64,000 bases of DNA from JADFQT01 sp965216025 (GTDB taxonomy: Bacteria > Chloroflexota > Dehalococcoidia > Lucifugimonadales > UBA3495): NCBI GenBank assembly GCA_965216025.1, contig CBDCEX010000017.1, positions 124,001 through 188,000 of the forward strand, written 5' to 3'. Position 1 is the stretch's first letter, and the number at the start of each line of letters is the position of its first letter. The notes below the pieces were generated by a model. That model did no database searches and was not told the DNA's origin. It saw only the letters and a list, made by a program, of their open reading frames with translations. This document shows positions 17,770 through 25,517 of the stretch, piece after piece. The position numbers were made by a program, and so were the translations under genes.

Positions 17770-18020
17770 CTGTTAGGAGAGAATGCTAAGGTCTTACCAG
17801 GCTTCTTTATTGGCCTGGCGCTAGGCCACCTTTTATAACTTCCCGTGGAACCCATATGCCAAGCAATCGGCACAGATGTATTGGGTTAAATGTGCCTATC
17901 TACGCCGCCCTTGCTGAAATTTTTCAGTTATAATGGCTGAGCCCTATTGTCGGACCAAGTTTTCCACGGAGCCGGGCTAGCAGAAAAACCAGGACCCATC
18001 CCACTGATGGTGCAAAACGC

Positions 18021-18095
<75 letters not shown>

Positions 18096-18145
18096 CTAAT
18101 TTAAACATATCTCGTAGTATAATGGCTTGGTTCCAAAAGGGCAAG

Positions 18146-18171
18146 GCCCTCATTTCTGAATGAGGGCTTTT
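18146..18171 (+). terminator. Rho-independent terminator after tRNA-Pro
   Basis: GCCCTCATT (18146-18154), loop TTCTG-type, AATGAGGGC (18159-18167) followed by TTTT. It lies about 50 bases after the tRNA. A TATAAT-like box at about 18118 lies just before it. Confidence 0.8.
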
Positions 18172-18296
18172 GGTTAGTTAATCCCTTCTTGGGTTGGGGC
18201 CGGCGCTGCTAGACCGGTGGCTCCAGGAAGGAAAAGCACGCCGGTATCAATGCACCTTCTCGCTTGCTCTTTCATAAGGTAGCGAAGGAGCGTACG

Positions 18297-19130
18297 TTGT
18301 TCAACAATAGAGAAATCGCGACTGCCATTTGGCTCCTTCTCATCGCCACATATGTCTTGCGGTACCAGACCGTTCGAGACGCAGTCAAGAGTCTATTTTC
18401 AGTGCATCCAAAGATTCTCGTGTTACTCGCCTTGATGCTGGCCTACGCGATCGCAGAAATCGCCCTGTTGGCCTTTTTCCATGCGTGGCATATTGGGCTA
18501 CTCAAAGACGCGATACTCTGGTTCTGCTTCACAGGCTTCGCTCTGCTGATGAATACCGTCACGTCCAGCCACAAAGAAAATACCTTCGCTGCGGTGCTCC
18601 GTGACAACGGGAAAGTGATGCTGTTCATTACGTTTTTGCTCAACACTTACGTATTGCCATTATTGGGGGAATTGATACTTGTCCCCGGCATCACCTTCGT
18701 TGCAGTACTCGCTGCCTTCGCCAATGGGAAAAAAGAAGATCATCTGGTTGCAAATCTTATGAATGGCATTCTTGCCATCGTTGGCTTTGGTCTGCTTGCG
18801 TGGGCCGTGTCAAATGCTATTGCAGACTTGCGCAATCTTGCGCAAGTCGAAACGCTCCAGAAGCTCGCCCTGCCGCCACTGCTCTCGCTTCTACTTACCC
18901 CTTTCCTATTCGCCGCCGTGCTCCTCAGTGTCTACCAGATCCTTTTTACCAAGCTGCACATCGGCCGCGAGAAGAATCCCGACGTGATCCGCTATGCAAA
19001 ACAGCGTATGCTCCGCGTATTCGGCCTTCGCCTGGCCAAGCTTCAGGCATTCAGTACTCAAAACGACTGGGCCCTGACGCGCATAGAAACGCGCCAAGAT
19101 GTTGATCAGTTGCTCGCGAAGAGCTTGTGA
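18297..19130 (+). CDS. Multi-pass membrane protein of unknown function
   Basis: A protein of 277 residues with about six hydrophobic segments (for example TAIWLLLIATYVL, ILVLLALMLAYAIAEIALLAFF, ILAIVGFGLLAWAV, LLSLLLTPFLFAAVLLSVY) and a basic C-terminal tail. No family is recognised. The start is taken as the TTG at 18297 because AAGGAG ends 6 bases upstream; the frame is open 11 codons further. The stretch is visibly more AT-rich than its neighbours, follows a tRNA gene and its terminator, and precedes a block of insertion sequences, so it is probably transferred DNA. Confidence 0.7.
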   Translation: MFNNREIATAIWLLLIATYVLRYQTVRDAVKSLFSVHPKILVLLALMLAYAIAEIALLAFFHAWHIGLLKDAILWFCFTGFALLMNTVTSSHKENTFAAVLRDNGKVMLFITFLLNTYVLPLLGELILVPGITFVAVLAAFANGKKEDHLVANLMNGILAIVGFGLLAWAVSNAIADLRNLAQVETLQKLALPPLLSLLLTPFLFAAVLLSVYQILFTKLHIGREKNPDVIRYAKQRMLRVFGLRLAKLQAFSTQNDWALTRIETRQDVDQLLAKSL

Positions 19131-19169
19131 TACATAATCAGGAAAAACCCGCCCACCACTGAACGCCAT

Positions 19170-19553
19170 TTAACAAATCACCCGTCTGGAGTTGGTGGGC
19201 CAGAAATCTTCCAATGCATCCTCCCCCTCTTCCTTCGTAGCTTCCTCCTCTCTGCCCTCCAGGGCGTACTCCACAGCGGACACCTCCAGGAAATGGCTGA
19301 ATACGTGAGGTTCGGTCTTAGATTTGGTCTCAACCTTCTCCTCACAGACCAGACATTTGAACTCCTGATTCTTGGCGCGCCCCACCATTTCGAAAAGACC
19401 CAGCTCCAGCAACCGCTTTGGCTCTCCCCAGAAACTCCTGCGAAACCGTCTGACCGTAGCCTCATTTACCCCCAAGGCCCGGCCAATTCTGGCCGCCGAC
19501 CAGCGTTCTTTCAAACCCCATGTCAACACCGCTCGGTTTTTGAACCAGTCCAC
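19170..19553 (-). CDS. Small HTH / zinc-ribbon-like protein of unknown function
   Basis: A 127-residue protein starting at GTG. Residues 12-45 form a resolvase/transposase-type helix-turn-helix (ERWSAARIGRALGVNEATVR, then RRFRRSFWGEP). A CLVCEEK motif follows with His residues at PHVFSHF, perhaps a zinc site. The C-terminal part is a Glu-rich helix. It may be a mobile-element accessory or regulatory protein; it lies next to the left end of the IS1182-type element but outside its inverted repeat. The family is not recognised. Confidence 0.6.
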   Translation of the reverse strand: MDWFKNRAVLTWGLKERWSAARIGRALGVNEATVRRFRRSFWGEPKRLLELGLFEMVGRAKNQEFKCLVCEEKVETKSKTEPHVFSHFLEVSAVEYALEGREEEATKEEGEDALEDFWPTNSRRVIC

Positions 19554-19742
19554 CGCTTAGAAATTGAGCCACCTGAGGGATTGTTCCACTTGTTGATGCC
19601 TCCTGATTCTTCTGGGAAGTGTCGGTGTAGGCTGCTACTTCGACCCTAGAACTCCGGCCGAAAAGTGCCTTGACCCCAGGCAGCCCGATATAATTGGCAG
19701 TAGAATTAAACCGGAGAATTAAAGGAGTGGGGGAGGCAGGGG

Positions 19743-21539
19743 ATGCTGGGAAAACGCTCTAAACAGCTGGGGTTCCTGGAAGCGGACCATCTCTACCTGG
19801 ACTATGTGGGCCGCGGCTCCTTCTACGGCTTCCTGGCCTCCCTGCGGGGTCAGCTATTTCGAGACGAAGACTTCGCCGAACTGTATTGCCCGGACAATGG
19901 CCGGGATAGCGTGCCGCCCAGTCTGGTGGCCACCGCGCTGTTGTTGCAAGCCTACGACAAAGTGAGCGACCTGGAAGCCAAGCAGAGGGCGGACTTCGAT
20001 ATCCGGTGGAAGGTGGCGTTGGGGATTGAGGTGGAGGACCGTCCCTTTGCCAAGAGCACTCTGCAACTGTTTCGAGCCCAGCTGATCCTCCACGACCGGG
20101 TGCGGGCCGTCTTTCAGCGCAGCCTCCAATTCGCCCGGCAGACCGGCTGCCTGAAAGGACGTCGGATGAAAGTGGCGGTGGACACCACCTACATTCTGGG
20201 TCGGGGAGCGGTCAAGGACACCTACAACCTGCTGGCCGACGGCATCGTCCAGGTGGTCCGGGCACTGGCCCAACTGGATGGGACCCGGGCCGAGGAGTGG
20301 GCCTTGAGACACGGCCTGGAGCTTTACTTTGGCTCCAGTGTGAAGGGAGAGGCGGGGATTGACTGGGACAACAAGAAGGAGCGGCAAGCCTTACTGCAGA
20401 AGATAGTAGCCGATGCTGACCTGGTATTGGAACTGGCCCGTCAGGCCCAAGGTAGATTTCCCGCAGATAGTCCTGAGCGCCAGGCTATTGGAGAAGCAGC
20501 GGAACTCTTGGGGCAACTCCTCTTGCAAGATGTGGAACGGCAGGAGGATGGTCCGGCCCGGAAGGATGGCGTAAGCCGGGACCGGGTCCCTTCGGCGCAC
20601 GACCCGGAGATGCGCCATGGGCGCAAAAGCAGCAGCAAACGCTTCGACGGACATAAGGCTGCCGTGGTGGTGGATACCGAATCCCAACTGGTGACCGCGG
20701 TAGATATCCTGCCCGGCAATGCCGGTGACAACACCGGAGTCCTGGAACTGGTGGAGCAGAGTGAAGAGAACACGGGCATAGCTGTGGAGGAGACCATTGG
20801 GGATGCGGCCTATGGGGATGGCGGGACGCGGCAGGCCTTTGCCGATGCCGGTCGGACGCTAATAGCCAAGGTGCCGGGTCGTCCCAGAAAAGCCCACTTC
20901 CCCAAAGAAGACTTCCAGATCGACCTGGCGGCCGGCACCGTCACCTGCCCAGCCGGTAATGTTACCCACACCTTGCGGACCTTCGGCACCCGGACCAACC
21001 GGTTGGGTCAGACCTATCCGGTCCAGAGTTTTCAATTCGACCCGGCGGTCTGTGGCGTATGCCCCCTGCGGTCCCAGTGCGTGGCAGCTGGAGAGGGCAA
21101 AGGCCGTACGGTGACTCTCCATCCCCAAGAGGCGCTCCTGCAACAAGCCCGGGCCTTCCAGAAAAGTGAGAGCTTCGCCGAATACCACAGCCGGCGGCAG
21201 GTGGTCGAGCATCGCCTGGCTCGGCTGGTGCAACTGGGGGTCCGCCAATCTCGCTACTTTGGTCGGGCCAAGACCCTCTTTCAGCTACTCCTGGCAGCCA
21301 CGGTGGCCAACCTGACCCTGGTGGCTACCAGGATGGGGATGATGTCCCAGGCTTCAGGCTCCTCCCCCAATAAACCAGAGAATAGACCGGACCGGCTCGC
21401 CGCCGGGTCGCCCATCGTTACTGCCCAATTCATATTGGCCGCGGCCAGATGGGTCGCCCTTAGTCTCAGACTTGGCCCAGTCCACTGGTTATCCTCCACC
21501 TCATCTCGTCACAGCAGGGCTTTTCAGCCGGGCTTCTAG
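19743..21539 (+). CDS. IS1182-family transposase
   Basis: A 598-residue DDE transposase with the DUF772-type N-terminal domain (residues about 15-110, VPPSLVATALLLQAYDKVSD) and a DDE_Tnp_1-type catalytic core: KVAVDTTYILG (first Asp), SSKRFDGHKAAVVVD, EETIGDAAYGDG (second Asp), and EYHSRRQVVEHRLARLV (Glu). A Cys cluster CGVCPLRSQC lies before the last motif, as in IS1182 relatives. The start is ATG with GGAGGCAGGGG upstream. The reading frame is intact, and its TAG stop is part of the CTAG hit by the downstream element. Confidence 0.88.
   Translation: MLGKRSKQLGFLEADHLYLDYVGRGSFYGFLASLRGQLFRDEDFAELYCPDNGRDSVPPSLVATALLLQAYDKVSDLEAKQRADFDIRWKVALGIEVEDRPFAKSTLQLFRAQLILHDRVRAVFQRSLQFARQTGCLKGRRMKVAVDTTYILGRGAVKDTYNLLADGIVQVVRALAQLDGTRAEEWALRHGLELYFGSSVKGEAGIDWDNKKERQALLQKIVADADLVLELARQAQGRFPADSPERQAIGEAAELLGQLLLQDVERQEDGPARKDGVSRDRVPSAHDPEMRHGRKSSSKRFDGHKAAVVVDTESQLVTAVDILPGNAGDNTGVLELVEQSEENTGIAVEETIGDAAYGDGGTRQAFADAGRTLIAKVPGRPRKAHFPKEDFQIDLAAGTVTCPAGNVTHTLRTFGTRTNRLGQTYPVQSFQFDPAVCGVCPLRSQCVAAGEGKGRTVTLHPQEALLQQARAFQKSESFAEYHSRRQVVEHRLARLVQLGVRQSRYFGRAKTLFQLLLAATVANLTLVATRMGMMSQASGSSPNKPENRPDRLAAGSPIVTAQFILAAARWVALSLRLGPVHWLSSTSSRHSRAFQPGF
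21536..21539. repeat. Left 4-bp target duplication CTAG of the IS701-like element
   Basis: CTAG at 21536-21539 is repeated at 22992-22995, just outside the element ends. It contains the stop codon of the IS1182-type transposase. Confidence 0.8.
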
Positions 21540-22991
21540 TACTACAACGACGGGTTGTCTGGTAGGATGGCTGGACAGATGATGTTGGGTGGTTTGGGTG
21601 ATGGATGCGGCGAGCTTCGAGCGGGTCTACGACAGCCTTCAGGAATTCCACGCCTTCTTTGCGGCCTCCTTCGGCCGCAAGCAGTGGCGGGATCACAGCG
21701 GGAATTACCTTCAGGCGCTGCTGGTGCAGGACCAAGAGCGGCGCAACGCCGAGAATCTCTCGGAATCGGTGGGCATCTCGGCCCGGGCGATGCAGCGCTT
21801 TCTCACCGAGGCCCGGTGGTCCGATGAGACAGTCATAGGGCGGTTGCAGGAATACTTGGCCCCCAGGCTGGGACACCCGGAGGCGGTGTGGGTGTTCGAT
21901 GGCAGCGACTTCCCCAAGCAGGGCAGGAAATCGGCGGGAGTGGCCCGGCAGTACTGCGGCAGGCTGGGCAAGGTGGCCAACTGCCAGGGTGGGATGTTCC
22001 TGGCCTACGTCAGCCCGCTGGGCCGGGCGTTGGTGGACAAGCGGCTGTATCTGCCCAAGAGTTGGACCTCCGACCAGGACCGGTGTGCTGCGGCGGGTGT
22101 GCCGGAGGACCGGCGGAACTACCGGTCAAAGACGGAGTTGGCCCTGGAGATGCTGGAGCGGGTCCTGGAGTTGGGCTACCTCAGGGCCGAGTGGGTTGCC
22201 GGAGACGACGCCTTCGGGATGTCGCCGACCTTCCGGGAGGGACTGGCGGCCCTGGGGATGCGCTACGTGCTGGACGTTCCGGGCGGCACTACGGTCTGGC
22301 CCTTGGACCCGGCTTGGACCAGTCCGGAATATCCGGGGTTCGGCCGCCCCCGCAAACCCAAGCTGCGGCCTGGGCAGCGGCGGACCATGGAGCAGCGCGG
22401 TGATGAACTGCCGGATGAGGCTTGGCGGGAGATAACGGTGGCCCAGGGAAGCCAGGGGCCGCGCACCTACCGGTTCAGTGCCCAGCGGGTGCGGGCCACC
22501 AGGAGGCGCAAGCCCGGCGAGGAACTGTGGGCCGTCTGGCGCCGGAACCTGGACGGCAGCGAGCCCCGCTACTACCTGTCCAACGCTCCCGAGGGCACAA
22601 CCTTGGAGACTCTGGCCTACGTGGGTGGGTCCAGGTGGCGCATTGAAACGGAGTTCGAGACTGAGAAGGGTGACGTGGGGCTGGACGAATACGAGACCCG
22701 CAGCTGGGCAGGGTGGCATCACCACATAGCCATGTGCCTGCTGGGTGGAGCGTTCCTGCTGAGCCTGCAGCAGGATTGGGGGGAAAAAGATGCCCCGGAT
22801 CACGAGGCCACAGGTGTACCGGGTGGTGCGGGAGATGCTGCCCCGGGAGCAGTTCGGGCCCGATCAATTGCTGTTGTGGCTGGAGGATACGCAGCTACGC
22901 AACGAACGGGCTCGCCGTTCCCACGAGAGACGCCGCTCCACCCGCCGCGAAAGCAGGATGGAGCCGCCACCTTAAACCCGTCGTTGTAGTA
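21540..22991. mobile_element. IS701-family-like insertion sequence
   Basis: A 1452-bp element bounded by perfect 17-bp inverted repeats TACTACAACGACGGGTT (21540-21556 and, inverted, 22975-22991) and flanked by CTAG duplications. It is inserted in the right inverted repeat of the IS1182-type element. Confidence 0.88.
21601..22989 (+). CDS. IS701-family transposase (C-terminus shifted in frame)
   Basis: A DDE transposase of the IS701 type: VWVFDGSDFPKQGRKSAGVA (first Asp), LGYLRAEWVAGDDAFG (second Asp), and WRIETEFETEKGDVGLDEYE (Glu). The ATG at 21601 is chosen. From about 22780 the frame turns into a non-typical sequence, while the +1 frame (22790-22975: MPRITRPQVYRVVREMLP, then WLEDTQLRNERARRSHERR) carries the normal C-terminus. 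The switch falls at a GGGGGGAAAAA run (about 22778-22788); one base fewer would restore a continuous protein. It is either a disabling indel, an assembly error or a slippage site. Confidence 0.85.
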   Translation: MDAASFERVYDSLQEFHAFFAASFGRKQWRDHSGNYLQALLVQDQERRNAENLSESVGISARAMQRFLTEARWSDETVIGRLQEYLAPRLGHPEAVWVFDGSDFPKQGRKSAGVARQYCGRLGKVANCQGGMFLAYVSPLGRALVDKRLYLPKSWTSDQDRCAAAGVPEDRRNYRSKTELALEMLERVLELGYLRAEWVAGDDAFGMSPTFREGLAALGMRYVLDVPGGTTVWPLDPAWTSPEYPGFGRPRKPKLRPGQRRTMEQRGDELPDEAWREITVAQGSQGPRTYRFSAQRVRATRRRKPGEELWAVWRRNLDGSEPRYYLSNAPEGTTLETLAYVGGSRWRIETEFETEKGDVGLDEYETRSWAGWHHHIAMCLLGGAFLLSLQQDWGEKDAPDHEATGVPGGAGDAAPGAVRARSIAVVAGGYAATQRTGSPFPRETPLHPPRKQDGAATLNPSL

Positions 22992-23124
22992 CTAGGGGCT
23001 TCCCGGCTTCCCCGAGGTCCGCGGGAGGTCCAGGGCTCCCGGACGGGTCTGGGAGGGCGTAGCCTTTATCCCTTCGGCTTCAAACTCCTTGACTCTGGGA
23101 TGATTCGGCTGGCCCGGCAGTCTC

Positions 23125-23580
23125 ATGGACTGGGCGATGTCCTTGGCTCCGGAGCTGAACAGATCGATTTCCTACCGTTATACCCTAACCCCTCAAACCA
23201 ACGTACTCGTCCTACCAAGCTCTTATGGTGGCCTGTTGTGCTCGCTATTGATGCTGGTGGCCGCCATGGTGCTGGTGACCAACCTGGACCGAGCCTTCCG
23301 GTCCGCCAAGGACACCTATGACAACCTGGCCTATTTGGATAGCCATAAGGTCGGGTTCATCGCGGCGACACAGCCGATAGACACCTCTACCTCCACTCGG
23401 AAGCTCTTATTAGGCGTATTGGCGGCGGTAGCGGAATTTGAAAAAGCGTTAATAGTAGAGCGCACCAAAGAGGGGTTGGCCAGAGCCAAAGCCCAGGGCA
23501 AACGCTTGGGCAGACCACCTGGCAGCAAGGATAAAAGGAAACGCAGCCGGCGGGGCTACCTGCTTCGGTGGGCGGAGTAA
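23125..23580 (+). pseudogene. Serine recombinase (resolvase/invertase) remnant
   Basis: From about residue 50 the frame matches the C-terminal part of a resolvase catalytic domain and its start of the HTH: MVLVTNLDRAFRS (normally VLVxKLDRLxRS), GFIAATQPIDTSTSTRKLL, LAAVAEFEKALIVERTKEGL, KAQGKRLGRPPGSKDK. The N-terminal part with the catalytic Ser (YxRVSxxxQ) is missing and replaced by unrelated residues, and the C-terminal DNA-binding domain is cut short. A GGGGTAG/CTACCCC hairpin lies just after it (23585-23612). Confidence 0.7.
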
Positions 23581-23673
23581 ACAAAGGGGTAGGCCTTATG
23601 GTGGTCTACCCCGTATCTATTTCTCGCGGTTATTGAGCCTGTCAATTATCGACCCTTACTTGCCAGGGTCTTT

Positions 23674-24345
23674 TCATTCTCCTGCATGGTAGGTAAAGCC
23701 CATCATGTCGAAAGCTTCGCTGAGATGGGCATTGTGGCGGCGTAGGGCAGCGGCTACGTTGGAATGCCCAGCCCGACGTACCAAGCTGATGACCAGGTTT
23801 CGCAGGCCCGCCAGAACCTGTGGGGCGGCCCCAGTGCACACCTGAGAGCGGTCCTCGTCGAAGGTCACATCCCGTACCCAGTGGAGGCGGTTCTCGATGC
23901 CCCAGTGCCCACGGGAAAGGCTCAACAATCGCCTCGCATCGGCATCAGTGGCTGGGAGACTGCTAATTGCATAGCTCACATCCACCTGTTTCTTGCCCTT
24001 CACGACCCGCTGGCGCTCTAGCCGACACACCTGTTGCAGATGCGGCCACGCTTCCCCGACCGTCCCAGCGCTGCCCACGTAGCCATTTAGCTCTGGGTCG
24101 GCCAAGGCCCATAACTCTCGCCGCTCCAGCCGCCCATGACGCCGCTTTACTGGAGCATCGGCCCAGACCGTCAGCTTGGCCCCGCGTGCTCGCCACTCCG
24201 CTGCTAGCCAGGGAGGTACGGTTGGGCCACCAGCCCTCTCAGTTCCTAGCAGGGGAAAAAGCCACCTCCAGGTCTCGGCGCAAGGTGGGCTGATTCTCTT
24301 TAACTGGCAGCAGATACTCTCCGCCGCCTGCCACAATCTGCTCAC
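23674..24345 (-). CDS. ISAs1 transposase, downstream frame (copy 1)
   Basis: A 223-residue frame holding the C-terminal half of an ISAs1-type transposase: KRRHGRLERRELWAL, YAISSLPATDADARRLLSLS, RGHWGIENRLHWVRDVTFDED, VISLVRRAGHSNVAAALRRH. Its first 30-35 residues overlap the upstream frame and are out of register with known transposases. It has no ribosome site of its own and is best seen as the second part of one protein reached by frameshift from 24239-24928. Confidence 0.75.
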   Translation of the reverse strand: MSRLWQAAESICCQLKRISPPCAETWRWLFPLLGTERAGGPTVPPWLAAEWRARGAKLTVWADAPVKRRHGRLERRELWALADPELNGYVGSAGTVGEAWPHLQQVCRLERQRVVKGKKQVDVSYAISSLPATDADARRLLSLSRGHWGIENRLHWVRDVTFDEDRSQVCTGAAPQVLAGLRNLVISLVRRAGHSNVAAALRRHNAHLSEAFDMMGFTYHAGE

Positions 24346-24928
24346 AGACTTTCCGTTGGGTCAGTAAGGCATCAGCCACTACTACCCGACCCTTCAGGGG
24401 TACCTGGCCCAATACTTCTTTGACCGCCGCCAATTCTTCCCCTTTGCCCGGCGCAGCTACCTGCGCCAGCACTGCCCCAGCGCGGCTAGCGTAGGCCGAC
24501 ACCAGATGGACCCCGGGTATCTCTTGGCCGTGGACCCCTCGCAAGGTTTTCCCGTCCAGGGACAGGGGATCATCCGCCTCTACCCCGCTATTTGCCAGCC
24601 AGTTGCCGACTTCTGCCTCAAAGGCCGCCACGTCCACCCCGCTATTTGCCAGCCAGTTGCCGACTTCTGCCTCAAAGGCCGCCACGTCCAGGCACTTGAA
24701 CACCCGGTGGAGGGTGGCCACGCAGGGTGTCTTCTCCTGGCTGAACCCCAAAAGCTGCGCCGTAGCACCCCCTTGGTCCCGCCCCCATTGAGCTATGGCG
24801 TATAAGCTGCGGGCGCCGCACAGCATGGCACAGGTGGCCAAGGCCAGGATCGCCCCCAAAGAGTGGCGTCGCCCTTGGCTACTCCGGAAGTCAGGCACCA
24901 AATCCAGCGTTTCTCTCAAAGTCATCAT
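24239..24928 (-). CDS. ISAs1 transposase, upstream frame (copy 1, with 18-residue duplication)
   Basis: A 229-residue frame with the N-terminal half of an ISAs1 transposase: LVPDFRSSQGRRHSLGAIL, LDGKTLRG (catalytic Asp), VVADALLTQRK (second Asp) and YLLPVKENQPTLRRDLE, ending soon after at VAFSPARN. GGGAGGGAAGG precedes the double ATG. Residues DVAAFEAEVGNWLANSGV occur twice in tandem, a 54-bp duplication not present in copies 2 and 3. The next frame overlaps by about 107 bases and carries the rest of the enzyme. Confidence 0.8.
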   Translation of the reverse strand: MMTLRETLDLVPDFRSSQGRRHSLGAILALATCAMLCGARSLYAIAQWGRDQGGATAQLLGFSQEKTPCVATLHRVFKCLDVAAFEAEVGNWLANSGVDVAAFEAEVGNWLANSGVEADDPLSLDGKTLRGVHGQEIPGVHLVSAYASRAGAVLAQVAAPGKGEELAAVKEVLGQVPLKGRVVVADALLTQRKVCEQIVAGGGEYLLPVKENQPTLRRDLEVAFSPARN

Positions 24929-24990
24929 CCTTCCCTCCCGCTTAAACTGGTAATAATTTTATACTATTTTGATAGAATGAAAAGGCCCTG

Positions 24991-25313
24991 TTGGTGGTGT
25001 ACTCCAGGTGGTTGACCGCCTTGGCGGAGGAGGTATCGGTGTAGTCTGCCAGCAGATCCATTTCGGAAAAGCTGGCGACCGAGACCTGGCCGGTATTATC
25101 CACCGGAGCGGTCAAAGTATTACATCCCAGGTCCATGGTAAGGTTGTCGGACTGAATGGCGATGGATGTGTTCGTGTACTCCACCTGCTGGGCTGTGCTC
25201 GCCTGAATCAGCCTGCTGTGGTCCGACCACACCTCGGTGAGGAACAGGAAGGTAAGGGCGGATAACACTAGGAAAGTGGCGGTGACGATAATGCCGGGGA
25301 CTGCTTCACTCAC
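24991..25313 (-). pseudogene. Truncated archaellum ArlF/ArlG-like (FlaF/FlaG) secreted protein
   Basis: About 107 residues before the ISAs1 junction. The N-terminus is a single hydrophobic helix preceded by a short polar segment (MSEAVPGIIVTATFLVLSAL), then a polar helix and beta-rich domain with VDNTGQVSVASFSEMDLLA. That arrangement is seen in archaellum stator proteins ArlF/ArlG, which some Chloroflexota carry. This is a resemblance by architecture, not a proven match; a pseudopilin or other pilus-like protein is possible. The gene is cut by ISAs1 copy 1, and the missing 3' part is not found on the other side of the element. Confidence 0.45.
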
Positions 25314-25431
25314 GGTTGATCGTTCCTACCGGCCTGTTGGGTAATTCTAGAGTCGGTACCCGGGAATCTGGTGAGTCCTAAACCAAAGCCAAAGTGGAAT
25401 CTACATCGACACCGGATTGGGCAGCGCTGCC

Positions 25432-25517
25432 AACACCGTCATTCCGGCGCACGCCGGAATCCAGGAAACAGTGCAAAATGTACTTTCCTGGACACCGGCT
25501 TACGCCGGTGCGACGAA
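25432..25517. repeat. Composite palindromic intergenic repeat in the gap 25314-25933
   Basis: Three nested hairpins: ATTCCGGCGCACGCCGGAAT, then CCAGGAAA...TTTCCTGG, then CACCGGCTTACGCCGGTG. The rest of the 620-base gap (25314-25431 and 25518-25933) shows no gene; its last 160 bases are an in-frame but non-homologous upstream extension of the next gene. Confidence 0.65.

Larger units (their letters stand above)
19646..21539. mobile_element. IS1182-family-like insertion sequence, right end interrupted by an IS701-like element
   Basis: The left end CTAGAACTCCGGCCGAAAAG (19646-19665) matches the reverse complement of the right end at about 21516-21539 (CTAGAAGCCCGGCTGAAAAG), an imperfect inverted repeat with 3 mismatches in 20. 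The outermost bases of the right repeat continue after the nested element at 22996. The element encodes one transposase whose stop codon lies inside the right repeat. No target duplication is evident. Confidence 0.7.
23664..24990. mobile_element. ISAs1-family insertion sequence, copy 1
   Basis: A 1327-bp element bounded by CAGGGTCTTTTCATTCTC (left) and the inverted CAGGGCCTTTTCATTC (right). It is 54 bp longer than copy 2 because of an internal 54-bp tandem duplication. Unlike copy 2, its flanks (ACTTGC left, TTGGTGG right) show no target duplication, so one side has probably been rearranged. The right end lies inside an ArlF/ArlG-like gene. Confidence 0.85.

Noticed and set aside
17929..17934. 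TATAAT before tRNA-Pro as a certain promoter
   Set aside because: The -10 is good, but no -35 stands at 16-18 bases, and it lies nearly 90 bases from the tRNA, so it was not listed as a feature.
23125..23270. Hydrophobic N-terminus of the resolvase frame as a signal or membrane anchor
   Set aside because: It is out-of-family sequence upstream of a truncated catalytic domain, so a chance open frame is simpler.
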